64,000 nt of DNA from positions 124,001-188,000 of the forward strand of contig NZ_JBJIAA010000002.1 in NCBI RefSeq assembly GCF_045310695.1, read 5' to 3'. Of the stretch, positions 44,508 through 54,029 are shown one piece after another (the stretch's first letter is position 1; every line of letters begins with the position of its first letter). The position numbers and the translations under genes are program-made. Origin of the DNA: Clostridium_S neuense. Lineage in GTDB: Bacteria > Bacillota > Clostridia > Clostridiales > Clostridiaceae. Under the pieces are notes generated by a model that saw only the letters and a list, made by a program, of their open reading frames with translations, did no database searches and was not told the DNA's origin.

Positions 44508-45572
44508 TTATGCTTTAGTTTTTATAATTTTTTCAAACTCATAATTTCTCACATTGTAACTTAGTAAATCAAGGTCACTGCATATGGAATCTGAAATGAT
44601 TTGAAAAGGTATTATATTAAATAAAATGCTAAATTCATTACTTATTTCATAATCAAGCTTCCATATTCTTTTATCAGCTACATTACCATTATTGCTTATT
44701 AAAAACACCTTATCGGTTAAAAGATGGAGTGCACTGTATAGCTGCATTATTCTTTCATGTGCATCATCTCCATTATCTATGAAAAATACAGCATGATCCT
44801 TAAATATTTCATAGCTTGGTCCATGGACAAACTCTTCCATTTCATATGCATTTGTTGGAATGCCAAAGGTCTCATTTATTTTAAGAGCTCCTTCTAAAGC
44901 TGTTCCATATGAAGGGCCGCATCCTACAACCATGACCCTTCTCATAGCTTTAAATTCTTCTTTATTATTTGCATAAAATTGCTCAGATACTTCAAAACTT
45001 GTTTTCATCAGTGAAATTGCTGTTTCAAGTTCCTTCAATTTTAATTCAAATTCTTCTTTTTTTATTATATTTTTTGCTAATGCTGTTTCCAAAGCAAATA
45101 ACATTAAAAATGTGCATGATGCTGGATACCCCTTTGCAACGTAATAATCATCACTTCCACTTCCATATTCAAAAACATTATTTGTATATTGTTTTATTGG
45201 GCTATTAGCATTAGTAGTTAATACTGCAACATCTTGACCCATTTTATTTGCTTTTTTTACAGCTTGAATAGTATTAGTACTCTTTCCACTTTGAGACATA
45301 CATATTATAAAAGCATCTTCATTGAATTTATAATCAAACTTTATATATGTCATTGGCCATATTATTTTAACCTCAGTATTCAAGGTGTTCTGAATAAAAT
45401 ACTTTACTGAATTTGCAATGTTTGAGGAAGAACCAGATGCGACAATTACAATTTTTTTGTATTCTTTAGCCATATATAAATCAACTAATGGCTTTATTAA
45501 ATTCTTTCTATTTGATATAATGCTTGAACAAACCTTAGGTGCTAACTTCATAAATGGTATCATTGCCTTCAT
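44508..45572 (-). CDS. SIS-domain sugar-phosphate deglycase/isomerase (GfrF/FrlB-like)
   Basis: Two SIS domains, as in GlmS isomerase, AgaS and FrlB. The first has IVIVASGSSSNIANSVKYF and ICMSQSGKSTNTIQAV; the second has VMVVGCGPSYGTALEGALKI and the catalytic-type EMEEFVHGPSY. Being the last gene of a mannose-family PTS operon, it most likely splits a glycated amine-6-phosphate or isomerises an amino-sugar phosphate imported by that PTS. Salmonella gfr and fra/frl systems have similar pairings. The exact substrate is inference. It starts 20 bases after the EIICD gene. Confidence 0.82.
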   Translation of the reverse strand: MKAMIPFMKLAPKVCSSIISNRKNLIKPLVDLYMAKEYKKIVIVASGSSSNIANSVKYFIQNTLNTEVKIIWPMTYIKFDYKFNEDAFIICMSQSGKSTNTIQAVKKANKMGQDVAVLTTNANSPIKQYTNNVFEYGSGSDDYYVAKGYPASCTFLMLFALETALAKNIIKKEEFELKLKELETAISLMKTSFEVSEQFYANNKEEFKAMRRVMVVGCGPSYGTALEGALKINETFGIPTNAYEMEEFVHGPSYEIFKDHAVFFIDNGDDAHERIMQLYSALHLLTDKVFLISNNGNVADKRIWKLDYEISNEFSILFNIIPFQIISDSICSDLDLLSYNVRNYEFEKIIKTKA

Positions 45573-45592
45573 TTATAACCCCTTCTTTCCTA

Positions 45593-47212
45593 TTAAGCTA
45601 TAATTCCAAGTAAATTTAATATTATTCCACCTGCTAACAATGAGAATAATAATGGAATAATTTTTATTTGTTTTCTAAGTAAATATGATATTGAGAACAT
45701 TGCAAGTACTGGTAAAAGTCTAGGTACTATTTCATCAAGTATTTTTTGTACATTAAGCGTTACACCATGAGCCATATTAAATACAAGTGGAGTTGAAATT
45801 GATATCATATCACAAGTCATAGCTCCAAGTACTACCATTCCAAGTATTCCCGCGCACAAAGTTATCTTTTCTAATATATTATTTTCAGACATAATCTTTA
45901 GTATTTTACTACCTAAATCGTATCCAGCAAAAGTTAAAATATATCTTAATATCCAGTGCGGAATATTAAATACAAAGAAGAATAGTAGTGGTCCAAGTAT
46001 GCTTCCTTTAAGTGCAAATTGACATCCGATACCGGCCGCAACTGTTCTCACAATTCCCCACCAAAATGAATCTCCGATACCAGCCAAAGGTCCCATAAGT
46101 CCAGCTTTTACAGCAGGTATACTCTTTGAATCAAAATTAGGATCTTGAGCATTTTGCTCCTCCATAGAAGCTGTAACTCCTAATATAAATGTGCAGAATT
46201 CTGGATTAGTATTAAAAAACTCAAGATGTCTATTGATTGCCTCTGTTTGTTTCTGAGGATCTGTATATACTCTTTTTATAACTGGTAACATAGCACGACA
46301 GAAACCTATAGCCTGCAATCTACTGTATATGAACGGTCCTTCTAGACCAAAGGATTTAAAAAATACACTTCTGAGATCTTTTTTAGTAAGCATCTTTTTA
46401 ACTTCTATAACTTCCTCTGGAATTTCAGGGTCATCTGATAAATCATCAAAGTCTATTACTCCAGAATCGTCTTGAACCTTTTCTTTATTCTGAGTAAAGA
46501 AATAAGTTATTAAAGCGAAAGTTGCTCCAAGTATAGCTATGCCCATTACAGGAACCTTAAGATATGCTGCCAATACAAAACCTATAAAATAAAATGCCAA
46601 TGTTTGCTTAGTCATAGTTAAATTAAATAACATTGCAAAACCTAACGCTGTTAAAAGTGCTGCACCTGTAGAAACAGCATCCATAATAGTCTTTGGAATA
46701 GCATTTGATACTTCTTTTACAGCGGAAGAACCTAATAATACACTAATGAATATTATCAAAAATATGAATAATGCACTTAATCCAAATACTACCCAAAAAG
46801 CTATGGTAACTTGTCTTGGATTATTCTTTTCTGGACGATTAAATAATAGCTTAGCTGCAACTATATCATAAAGGCTTGTTACTAAATGTTCTAGAAGACG
46901 GAATAATAATCCTACTGGTATTGCTAAAGCAACAGCAGCCTTAACTCCAAGCCCCCCTGAAATAGCAAAACCTGCTGATAATACTCCTGCAATTGTAATA
47001 TTGATTGGAATTGAAATACCTATTCCCATCATACCCATCGTTGCAAGCTCAAGAGTACCACCTATTATAATACCTTGTTTTAAATCCCCCATAACAAGTC
47101 CTACTAGTGAGCACATAATTATTGGTCTAGTTGTTTTATTTAATCCATCAACATACTCAAACCAGCCAAATACCGCTATTAATCCTAATAATAATGCCTG
47201 CATAAAATTCAT
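45593..47212 (-). CDS. PTS mannose-family EIIC-EIID fusion
   Basis: The N-terminal part (about 1-250) is EIIC: MQALLLGLIAVFGWFEYVDG, GTLELATMGMMGIG. The C-terminal part (about 290-539) is EIID: LRSVFFKSFGLEGPFIYSRLQ, FCTFILGVTASMEEQ, GLMGPLAGIGDSFWWG. An acidic linker (about 250-285, DDSGVIDFDDLSDDPEIPEE) joins them. In most systems these are separate proteins, so the fusion is notable. Together they form the membrane channel of the transporter. The start follows GGGGGAGG. Downstream is the SIS gene; upstream are EIIB and EIIA. Confidence 0.92.
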   Translation of the reverse strand: MNFMQALLLGLIAVFGWFEYVDGLNKTTRPIIMCSLVGLVMGDLKQGIIIGGTLELATMGMMGIGISIPINITIAGVLSAGFAISGGLGVKAAVALAIPVGLLFRLLEHLVTSLYDIVAAKLLFNRPEKNNPRQVTIAFWVVFGLSALFIFLIIFISVLLGSSAVKEVSNAIPKTIMDAVSTGAALLTALGFAMLFNLTMTKQTLAFYFIGFVLAAYLKVPVMGIAILGATFALITYFFTQNKEKVQDDSGVIDFDDLSDDPEIPEEVIEVKKMLTKKDLRSVFFKSFGLEGPFIYSRLQAIGFCRAMLPVIKRVYTDPQKQTEAINRHLEFFNTNPEFCTFILGVTASMEEQNAQDPNFDSKSIPAVKAGLMGPLAGIGDSFWWGIVRTVAAGIGCQFALKGSILGPLLFFFVFNIPHWILRYILTFAGYDLGSKILKIMSENNILEKITLCAGILGMVVLGAMTCDMISISTPLVFNMAHGVTLNVQKILDEIVPRLLPVLAMFSISYLLRKQIKIIPLLFSLLAGGIILNLLGIIA

Positions 47213-47303
47213 TGTAAAACCTCCCCCTATTCTTATAAATCTTATTCTTTTGTACTTCTTAGCTTAATAAAAACATATATTAAATGCTGCAATTTTTTAA
47301 TTG

Positions 47304-47774
47304 CTATATTAAATCTTTTATTAACTGCTTTTTGTCAACTGGCATTTGTCTCGCTTCAACTTCTATATCTTTTTCTATAAGCTCTTTACATATTCTTATA
47401 TCATCTTCTGTTAAAGTAACAGCATTGGTATACCTTTTTGAACCTTCCCTCTCCTTAATTCCACCTATATTAATGCTTTTTATTTCAGCTACACTGTCTG
47501 CTATTCTTTGCGCATCTACCATATTATTAACTATAATTAAGGTTGAATATTTTTTAACTTTTTCCGTATTTAAAATTTCAGTGGCTCTTTTCACTTCAAC
47601 TATTGTTAAATTTACTCCCTGCGGCTTTGCTAAACCTAGAGTCATCTTTGTAAATTCATCGTGAGCTATGGTATCATTCGCTACTACTATCAAATTAATC
47701 TTTAAGTTCTTAGTCCACGCAAAAGCAACCTGTCCATGTAAAAGTCTATCATCAACTCTTAGTAACTTAATCAT
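47304..47774 (-). CDS. PTS mannose-family EIIB
   Basis: The 156-residue cytosolic EIIB accepts phosphate at His13 in RVDDRLLHGQVAFAW and passes it to the sugar. All family landmarks are intact (IVVANDTIAHDEFTKM, IGGIKEREGSKRYTNAVTL). It begins one base after the EIIA stop, with AAGGAGG inside the EIIA 3' end, so it is coupled. It is part of the EIIA-EIIB-EIICD-SIS operon. Confidence 0.94.
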   Translation of the reverse strand: MIKLLRVDDRLLHGQVAFAWTKNLKINLIVVANDTIAHDEFTKMTLGLAKPQGVNLTIVEVKRATEILNTEKVKKYSTLIIVNNMVDAQRIADSVAEIKSINIGGIKEREGSKRYTNAVTLTEDDIRICKELIEKDIEVEARQMPVDKKQLIKDLI

Positions 47775-47775
47775 A

Positions 47776-48174
47776 TTAAAAACCCTCCTTTGTATTTATT
47801 ATCTTATTTACATAAATTAATTGCTGCCTTCCTGTTTGTATTATTTCCTCTAAACGATTACTTTCAACAGATTCCTCTACGCTTAATATTACCTCTAGTA
47901 TAACTGCCATATTAAAGCCTGCAATTATATGAACCTTACTACTTATGAAATTAAGAACCTCTTTATTTACACTCCCTCCAAGTAAATCTGTGAATGCAAT
48001 TATTTCGCAATTTTTGTTTTTTTCAAAAAATTCTTTTAATTTTTCAACCGCATCTCCTTTCTCACAATAGAAACTTAAAAATTCTATATCTGTTCTTTCT
48101 CCTGCTAAAAGTTTAAGGGTACTTTTCATTCCCTCTGCCATTTCACCATGAGTAGCTATTAAATATTTCACCAT
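47776..48174 (-). CDS. PTS mannose-family EIIA
   Basis: The 132-residue protein has phospho-acceptor His9 in YLIATHGEMAEGM and the DLLGGSVNKE segment. It receives phosphate from HPr and passes it to EIIB. It is the first gene of the operon, with a promoter about 50-80 bp upstream and the start following GGGGGG. The regulator gene upstream on the same strand is interrupted by a stop codon. Confidence 0.93.
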   Translation of the reverse strand: MVKYLIATHGEMAEGMKSTLKLLAGERTDIEFLSFYCEKGDAVEKLKEFFEKNKNCEIIAFTDLLGGSVNKEVLNFISSKVHIIAGFNMAVILEVILSVEESVESNRLEEIIQTGRQQLIYVNKIINTKEGF

Positions 48175-48223
48175 GTAAATCCCCCCTAAAGTCGCATCTT
48201 TTGTTGAATTACCTTACACATAT

Positions 48224-48252
48224 ATAATAAATTCTAGAGGTTCTTTTCTCAA
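48224..48252 (-). promoter_or_regulatory. promoter of the PTS operon
   Basis: TTGAGA (48247-48252) and TATTAT (48224-48229) on the minus strand are 17 bp apart. This is a sigma-A form. No -24/-12 sigma-54 promoter was seen, although mannose-family PTS operons often use one. Confidence 0.6.
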
Positions 48253-48288
48253 CTTCAACTTTTTCCTTTGACTTTAGGAAATCCAACA

Positions 48289-48325
48289 AAAAAATAGTCT
48301 TAGGCAATATAAATTTCCTAAGACT
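48289..48325 (-). terminator. terminator after the PRD regulator gene
   Basis: AGTCTTAGG and CCTAAGACT arms (48296-48304, 48317-48325) form a 9-bp stem, followed on the minus strand by A and T7. The stem overlaps the regulator stop codon. Confidence 0.78.
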
Positions 48326-50231
48326 TTGTGAAATCCTCAAACACCTTTGCATCCATAATGTTCTTTATTTTCTTAAAATCCTTCACAAGGCTAAATAAAA
48401 TCTTGGTAGATTGCTGAAGTCCATTTATATCACCACTTGGCTTAAAAATCATAAACATAACTTTCACTATTTCCTTATCCCATATTATAGGTTTATCTAA
48501 AATTCCTAGTGCTATTTTAACCTCATCGAATAGAGCTATAGAAGAATACATTACAACGCAGAAATTTTCAATTTTAGCCCCGTCTTCACTAATAGATTCA
48601 TAAATTTCTTCCTCACCTGCACCCTTCTTGCTTATGCACTTAATGAAATTTTTAATGGCTTCCGCTTTATTTCTTGCCTTAATATCAGAGAAAAACAAAT
48701 TCTTATCAAGATAATCTCTAATATTTTTCTTCTCTTCTTTTATCCTTAGAAGGGCATTTTGAATTAGATTCATATCTTTATTTTTAAGTATTTCATTCAC
48801 ATATATAATTGGTGTATTAACCTTATAATTAATATGAACTGAACTAAGCATAAAATCATATTTACTATTATCTACATTAGGAAGCTGATACATATCTATA
48901 ATATCAAATCGTTCTATATATTCATTAAACTGATTTAAAATTTTATACTTCTGGAGTTGTGCGGAACTTCTTCCCATAGTACTTACAAGCAAAATACTTT
49001 TTTTATTCGTCCTCTTCTCTAGTTTTTCCAGTGCAAGTCCTATATATAGAGCAATATACCCTATCTCATCTTCATTTACAGTCAAATCAACCTCTTCTCC
49101 TATAACCCTGCCAGCAACTTCTGCTAAACTAAATGCATATGTATAATTCACTTTTATATCATTAATCATAGGATTTCTATTTATAAGTCCTAGCTTTAAT
49201 CTTATAAGAAGTGGGTCTAAATGAAGACTTAATACCTTTTTAAATTCTTCATCATTATGCAAATCAACTCCAGACTTTTCATTTATACAAAATATTATCT
49301 TTTCAACAAGAAGCTTTGCCATAATTGATGTATTAAAGGTATCACTGTCATTTTGTATTAAAATCTTCTTTCCAAGTAAATGAATAGTTAAATACGCCAC
49401 TTCACTTTCCGGCCATATTTCTTTAAATTTTGATGATAAAACTTGTGCAATTTCCTTTGCAACTTGCTATTCTCTTTCACTTTTTAGAAAATTAATCTGC
49501 TTCTCTTCAAAATGCACATAATTGTAAAATCGAGCTCTCCTCAAAGATATAATTACATGTATTACCAAATTTTGAAGTGATACATCTGAAATCATAACAT
49601 TATATTTTTGAAGTACATTAATAAGCGTTGATTTTATTATCGCTATCTCTTCTCTATTAACAGAACTATTAAAAAGTACACTTTCTTCTGCAAAATAGCC
49701 TTTATCCGCTGAAGAATGAAAAAAGTACTCGGATATACATAAACGTTTACCTATCTCACTTCCTTCTATAAAAATTCCATAGTTCGGTTTTTGTTCAAGC
49801 TTAAGATTATATTTTCCTATTTTCTTTCTAACTTCCTTAAGTTCTGCAGTAAGGGTAGACCTACTCACACATAATTCATCCATAAGTTCCTCTATTTTTA
49901 TAGAAAAATCAATGGTTATTAGTTTTTTTATAAGGTAGTTTATTCTATCATTCGAATCATCCGGAATTTCTTCATACTGCGCAACTTCTTTTATTTTTAA
50001 AGTATTTATAAATTCCCCAAATAATTTGTAATTATTTATAATAATCTTGTATCCAATCCCAGAATGAGATTCTATACTCGCACCATGTTCTTCAATTTCA
50101 GCTTTTATTTTTCTCATGTCGTCACGTATGGTTCTAGATGTTACGCTTGCTATTTGCGAAAGTTCTTCACTGGTTATAAACCCTTTTTCATTCACAAGTT
50201 CATTTAAAATAATTTTCTCTCTTTTTCTCAT
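48318..50231 (-). pseudogene. PRD-containing transcriptional activator interrupted by an in-frame TAG
   Basis: Both halves lie in one frame. The N-terminal part (50231-49467) has a DeoR/HTH_11 domain (TSEELSQIASVTSRTIRDDMRK), a second HTH (KIEELMDELCVSRSTLTAELKE) and the start of PRD1. After TAG at 49467-49469 the frame continues with QVAKEIAQVLSSKFKEIWPESE, rest of PRD1, PRD2, an EIIB-like and an EIIA-like domain, about 640 codons in all. This is the MtlR/LicR/BglG-type PTS regulator plan. The EIIB-like site has Ser for Cys (LLVSTMGRSS) and the EIIA-like His is absent. Start ATG at 50231 follows GGGGAGG. A CAG to TAG change would explain the stop; sequencing error or readthrough remain possible. 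Confidence 0.8.
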
Positions 50232-50315
50232 AATTATCCTCCCCAATTTTTTAACCTTTATAAAAATAATATGCGTTCTATTCTACACAAAAATGAGTTT
50301 TTTTTCAATTATATT

Positions 50316-50360
50316 AAAAATAGACCTAGAAATTTATAATATTCTCCTAGATCTATTTTT
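50316..50360. terminator. terminator between the Rsm22-like gene and the regulator gene
   Basis: A 14-bp stem with one mismatch (50316-50329 with 50347-50360) starts in A5 and ends in T5. It can serve both strands; on the minus strand it follows the methyltransferase gene. Confidence 0.75.
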
Positions 50361-50419
50361 ATATTTATCCATCTTAAACAATAGATAAACCCTTTCAACT
50401 GCCGAAATTAATTGTTAAT

Positions 50420-51376
50420 TTATATTTCATCACCACATTGAGATTTTCTTGCTTTTTTATATAAATCTCCATCTCTTTTAAAAATATTCACCTTTTTTAC
50501 TCCATCTACAGCACAAACATCTAGTGTTATTCTTCCTTTTCCTACAATTGGATGCCTCAAAATACGTGCAGCTGCATTTCTATACTTCTCACGTGCTACA
50601 GCTAAATATGCAAATTTTTCATCCTCATAAGGTGCTTCTCCCTCTTTTAGTTGACGGTGAAGCTTACTTCTTTGTACCCTACATGTAAAATGGCACCAAT
50701 CCTCCTTTTCGAGGGGACAACTATTTTCATGTGGACAAGGTGCTACTACATGTGCCCCCTTTGATAGCAAATATTCACGTATCTTCTTTAAATGAGAATA
50801 TCCTACCGGCGTTCCCGGTTCTATAATTAAAGCTATTTTATTTGCTGCCTTCCAAAGCTTATCTGCTGCCTTTATTCTTTCGCTGTCATTTAGTTCATTC
50901 AATACATAGGATGCAATAACTAAATCAGCTTTTTCTGGAATATCTCCTGCCGTTAAATCATACTCTACCCACTTTGCATTCTTCAAAATATTTGTTCCTT
51001 GTGACATCATTTTTTGTCCGATTTCACGCATTGCACTTTCTCTTTCCAAACACACAACACTATGTAAATTAACCAGTGAATCTGCAGCCCAAGAAGCTGC
51101 TCCCGTTCCGGCTCCAACATCTAGTAAAGATTTTATGTCGCAATCAACTAAGTCCAAAGTATAATTTAATGCTGAATAAACTGCCCCATAAGTTGCTGGC
51201 ATTCTTACAACCGAATATGCCACTGCTTCTTTGCTTTCTGTAAGCAGACGTTTACCATGGCCACTTTCAGTTCTATATTTTTTACTAAGTGTTTTTGCAT
51301 CCTCCATTAGCTCATTATGTTTAATGCCAACAAGTTGATTTTCCATAGCTAATTTAAGCTCTATAGGCAATTCCAT
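50420..51376 (-). CDS. Rsm22-family methyltransferase-like protein
   Basis: The 318-residue protein shows a SAM-binding fold (LLDVGAGTGAASWAA, then VVCLERESAMREIG, and DLVIASYVLNEL). A cysteine-rich segment CPHENSCPLEKEDWCHFTCR follows that in Rsm22 relatives probably binds an iron-sulfur cluster. Mitochondrial members assist small-ribosomal-subunit assembly; the bacterial function is unclear. The start follows AGAGG. It is monocistronic. Confidence 0.85.
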   Translation of the reverse strand: MELPIELKLAMENQLVGIKHNELMEDAKTLSKKYRTESGHGKRLLTESKEAVAYSVVRMPATYGAVYSALNYTLDLVDCDIKSLLDVGAGTGAASWAADSLVNLHSVVCLERESAMREIGQKMMSQGTNILKNAKWVEYDLTAGDIPEKADLVIASYVLNELNDSERIKAADKLWKAANKIALIIEPGTPVGYSHLKKIREYLLSKGAHVVAPCPHENSCPLEKEDWCHFTCRVQRSKLHRQLKEGEAPYEDEKFAYLAVAREKYRNAAARILRHPIVGKGRITLDVCAVDGVKKVNIFKRDGDLYKKARKSQCGDEI

Positions 51377-51617
51377 TTATTTCAACCTCTTTCTTCACAT
51401 CAATAGTTCATTATTTATAAATTTATATTATATCAAATTTTATAATATAGATATACTGCTTCTTTAATCCTTTTACAAGCATTTTATAAGATGATATACT
51501 TTAAATAAAGACATATAATCGATTCCTATAGCGATACAATATCTTGACAAGATAAGTTAATGTTTAATTAAGCAGCAAATTTACTAAAAAAATAATTAAA
51601 TAAGGTTGAGCGCATCT

Positions 51618-52532
51618 ATGAAATATAATACACAAATTAATAAATATTTACAAAAAGCCGATGAAGCTTTTGAAACGGATAAAACAATTAAAGCATTAGA
51701 TTTATATAATAAAGTCTATAAACTTTCAAATGGTGAAAATTTAGAAGCAATAATTAACTTAGCATTAATATACGACTCTTTGGGAAAATCGCAAAAAGCT
51801 AAAGAATACTATGAAGAAGCTTTAAGCATAGATGACTATGAGGAAAGAGCCTACTATGGTTTAGCTTCAATATATGATGAGGAAGAAAATTACGAAGAGG
51901 CTATAAAATTGTACAATAAGGCAATTTATATAAATCCCAATTACCATGTAGCTTACTTTTTCTTAGCAAACACCTACGACGTATCAGGAAAAAAAGCTTT
52001 AGCAATAGAAACCTATAAAAAGCTCTTAAGTCTAAACCCTATGGATTTTTGGGCAAATTTAAATCTAGGCTGCATTTACGAAGAACAAAATCAAAATAAT
52101 TCTGCATATAAGCTATTTTCTAAAGCTTTAAAAATAAATCCAAACAATCATTTAGCCTTGTTTAATATGGGTGTAATTTGTTATAAGTTTAACATGATAG
52201 AAAAAGCCATTAATTTTTACGAAAGAGCAATCGAAAAAGATAAAACTTACGAATACAGTTACTTGAATTTAGCTGTAATCTATAAATATAGAGATACAAA
52301 GAAAGGTATAGAAGTTTTGTCAAAGGGAATTAATAACTGCAGTGAAGTATACTTTTTATATTATAACAGAAGCTGCTTCTATGCTTTAAACAATGAACAA
52401 AATAAGGCATGTGAAGATATAATTATGGCGTTAAAATTATATCCCCAGTTTTTAAAATATGTCCTAGAAGATGAAGAATTAGAGAAAGTAAGAGAATTAG
52501 CTTCATTTAAAGAATTTATTACTGGTATTTAG
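51618..52532 (+). CDS. tetratricopeptide-repeat protein
   Basis: About eight consecutive 34-residue TPR units run through the whole 304 residues (for example AIINLALIYDSLGKSQKAKEYYEEAL, then AYYGLASIYDEEENYEEAIKLYNKAI). There is no signal peptide or membrane segment, so it acts in the cytosol as a protein-interaction scaffold. The ATG at 51618 is preferred, although its ribosome site (AAGG) is weak; a TTG four codons upstream is the alternative. A strong terminator follows. The partners are unknown. Confidence 0.85.
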   Translation: MKYNTQINKYLQKADEAFETDKTIKALDLYNKVYKLSNGENLEAIINLALIYDSLGKSQKAKEYYEEALSIDDYEERAYYGLASIYDEEENYEEAIKLYNKAIYINPNYHVAYFFLANTYDVSGKKALAIETYKKLLSLNPMDFWANLNLGCIYEEQNQNNSAYKLFSKALKINPNNHLALFNMGVICYKFNMIEKAINFYERAIEKDKTYEYSYLNLAVIYKYRDTKKGIEVLSKGINNCSEVYFLYYNRSCFYALNNEQNKACEDIIMALKLYPQFLKYVLEDEELEKVRELASFKEFITGI

Positions 52533-52551
52533 TCTTCAACCACTTCTCACT

Positions 52552-52590
52552 AAAGATAAACCATTTCAAGTTTCAAAATGGTTTATCTTT
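52552..52590. terminator. bidirectional terminator after the TPR gene
   Basis: A perfect 15-bp stem AAAGATAAACCATTT / AAATGGTTTATCTTT encloses a 9-nt loop. It lies between the convergent TPR and TIGR00300 genes. Confidence 0.8.
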
Positions 52591-52622
52591 AATACAACTT
52601 TATAATAATTAAGTTAAATACT

Positions 52623-53720
52623 TTATTTTGTTTTATTAGCAACTTGTACTAAAAAATCTTGAACGTTTGTTACAATTGACGTAACTTCAATGCTTCCTCT
52701 GTCTCTAAGTTTGTTAGCAGCAAATTCAGAAACATCTACATTGTATATGAACACAGGCCTCACATCCCCTTTATCTACTTTATAAATAGGTGTCATATTT
52801 CCAGTTGCAATTGTATGGAGCATTGTAGCAAGGCATATTACAGTAGTTGCTTTTCTGCAGTGATATCTCATTGCATCCTGAGCAGCATACACATCTGAAA
52901 TAACTTCTGGCAATGGTCCATCATCCCTTATAGAACCTGCAAGAACTAATGGTATATTATTTCTAACGCAAGCAGAAACCACGCCCTTATCAATACCTTC
53001 CTCATAAACAAAATTTTTAATGGAGCCAGCTTTTCTAACCTTATTAATTACATCTATATGATGATAATGTCCATTATAATTACAAACCTGAGTATATATA
53101 TCTTGTCCAAGTGCAGTACCAAGATAGGAGCCCTCAAGATCATGCGTTGCTAAGGCATTTCCTGCAAAAATAGCATTTACAAACCCTCCATCTATTAACT
53201 TTTGCATTGCCATCTTCGAATCATAATCAAAAACAACTGCTGGTCCTAAAACCCATACAATGTATCCATTATTTTCTTTTTCATATTTCAATAATTCGTA
53301 CAGCTTATTATATGCCCTAGAAAAAGTACTTTCTCTAGATTGTCCTGTCCTAAATGCAAATTTTTGATTATCTGATTTTTCTTCCTCATCAACGTAAAAG
53401 GGATTTATATTTAAGTATATTCCTTCGCTGCCATCTTCACTTCTACCTAAAATCACTTTGTCACCCACATTTAAATTTCTAAATTCCTTAACCTCAAGTG
53501 CCTTCTCATCTTTTAAAACTACAACACAATCCATACGACTTTCTGATGTTAATATCCATTCACCATTAATTTTAAAATATTCAGGATATATTGAGGTAGC
53601 ATGATAATTATCGGGAGCAGTTCCCTTTATAGTTACATCTTCTGTTTTTACATCCGGAGCATTTAAAAAAAATTCTTTTGAAAAATCCGGACAATTATAC
53701 TTTGGCATTATGAAATCCAT
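52623..53720 (-). CDS. TIGR00300/LOR-SDH family protein (possible alternative ornithine cyclodeaminase)
   Basis: The 365-residue protein begins with a LOR/SDH-type domain (about 25-120) and continues with a nucleotide-binding domain including VWVLGPAVVFDYDSKMAMQ, FAGNALATHDLEGSYLGTALG and PLVLAGSIRDDGPLPEV. This matches the TIGR00300 family. An archaeal homologue has been reported as an NAD-dependent ornithine cyclodeaminase, making proline from ornithine; I rely on memory for this. The start follows GGAGGTG. It is monocistronic, so context gives no added support. Confidence 0.78.
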   Translation of the reverse strand: MDFIMPKYNCPDFSKEFFLNAPDVKTEDVTIKGTAPDNYHATSIYPEYFKINGEWILTSESRMDCVVVLKDEKALEVKEFRNLNVGDKVILGRSEDGSEGIYLNINPFYVDEEEKSDNQKFAFRTGQSRESTFSRAYNKLYELLKYEKENNGYIVWVLGPAVVFDYDSKMAMQKLIDGGFVNAIFAGNALATHDLEGSYLGTALGQDIYTQVCNYNGHYHHIDVINKVRKAGSIKNFVYEEGIDKGVVSACVRNNIPLVLAGSIRDDGPLPEVISDVYAAQDAMRYHCRKATTVICLATMLHTIATGNMTPIYKVDKGDVRPVFIYNVDVSEFAANKLRDRGSIEVTSIVTNVQDFLVQVANKTK

Positions 53721-54029
53721 AAAGCACCTCCAAAATTTATCTCACGATACGCTAACTATTAATTTATTATTATTTCGTCTTAAAAATAATTTATTTTACA
53801 TGCATATCTATATTTAAGTATAATTATATCATTAATTCAGCACTTTTAATACACTTTTAATTTCATAATTTAAATACAAATAAAATCAAAAACATATATA
53901 AAAACGGTTTATCTATAACCTAAAAAATCTGCAACAATGATTTACCTAGTACATACTATGAATATATGGGTAAACTTTTATAAAATAAATTTTAGTTTAT
54001 CTTTATCAATATATATAAGAGAGGTAAAT

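Noticed and set aside
48190..48317. Possible sigma-54 promoter for the mannose-family PTS operon
   Set aside because: No TGGCAC-N5-TTGCA motif could be found, the regulator is a PRD/HTH type without a sigma-54 activator domain, and a good sigma-A promoter is present.
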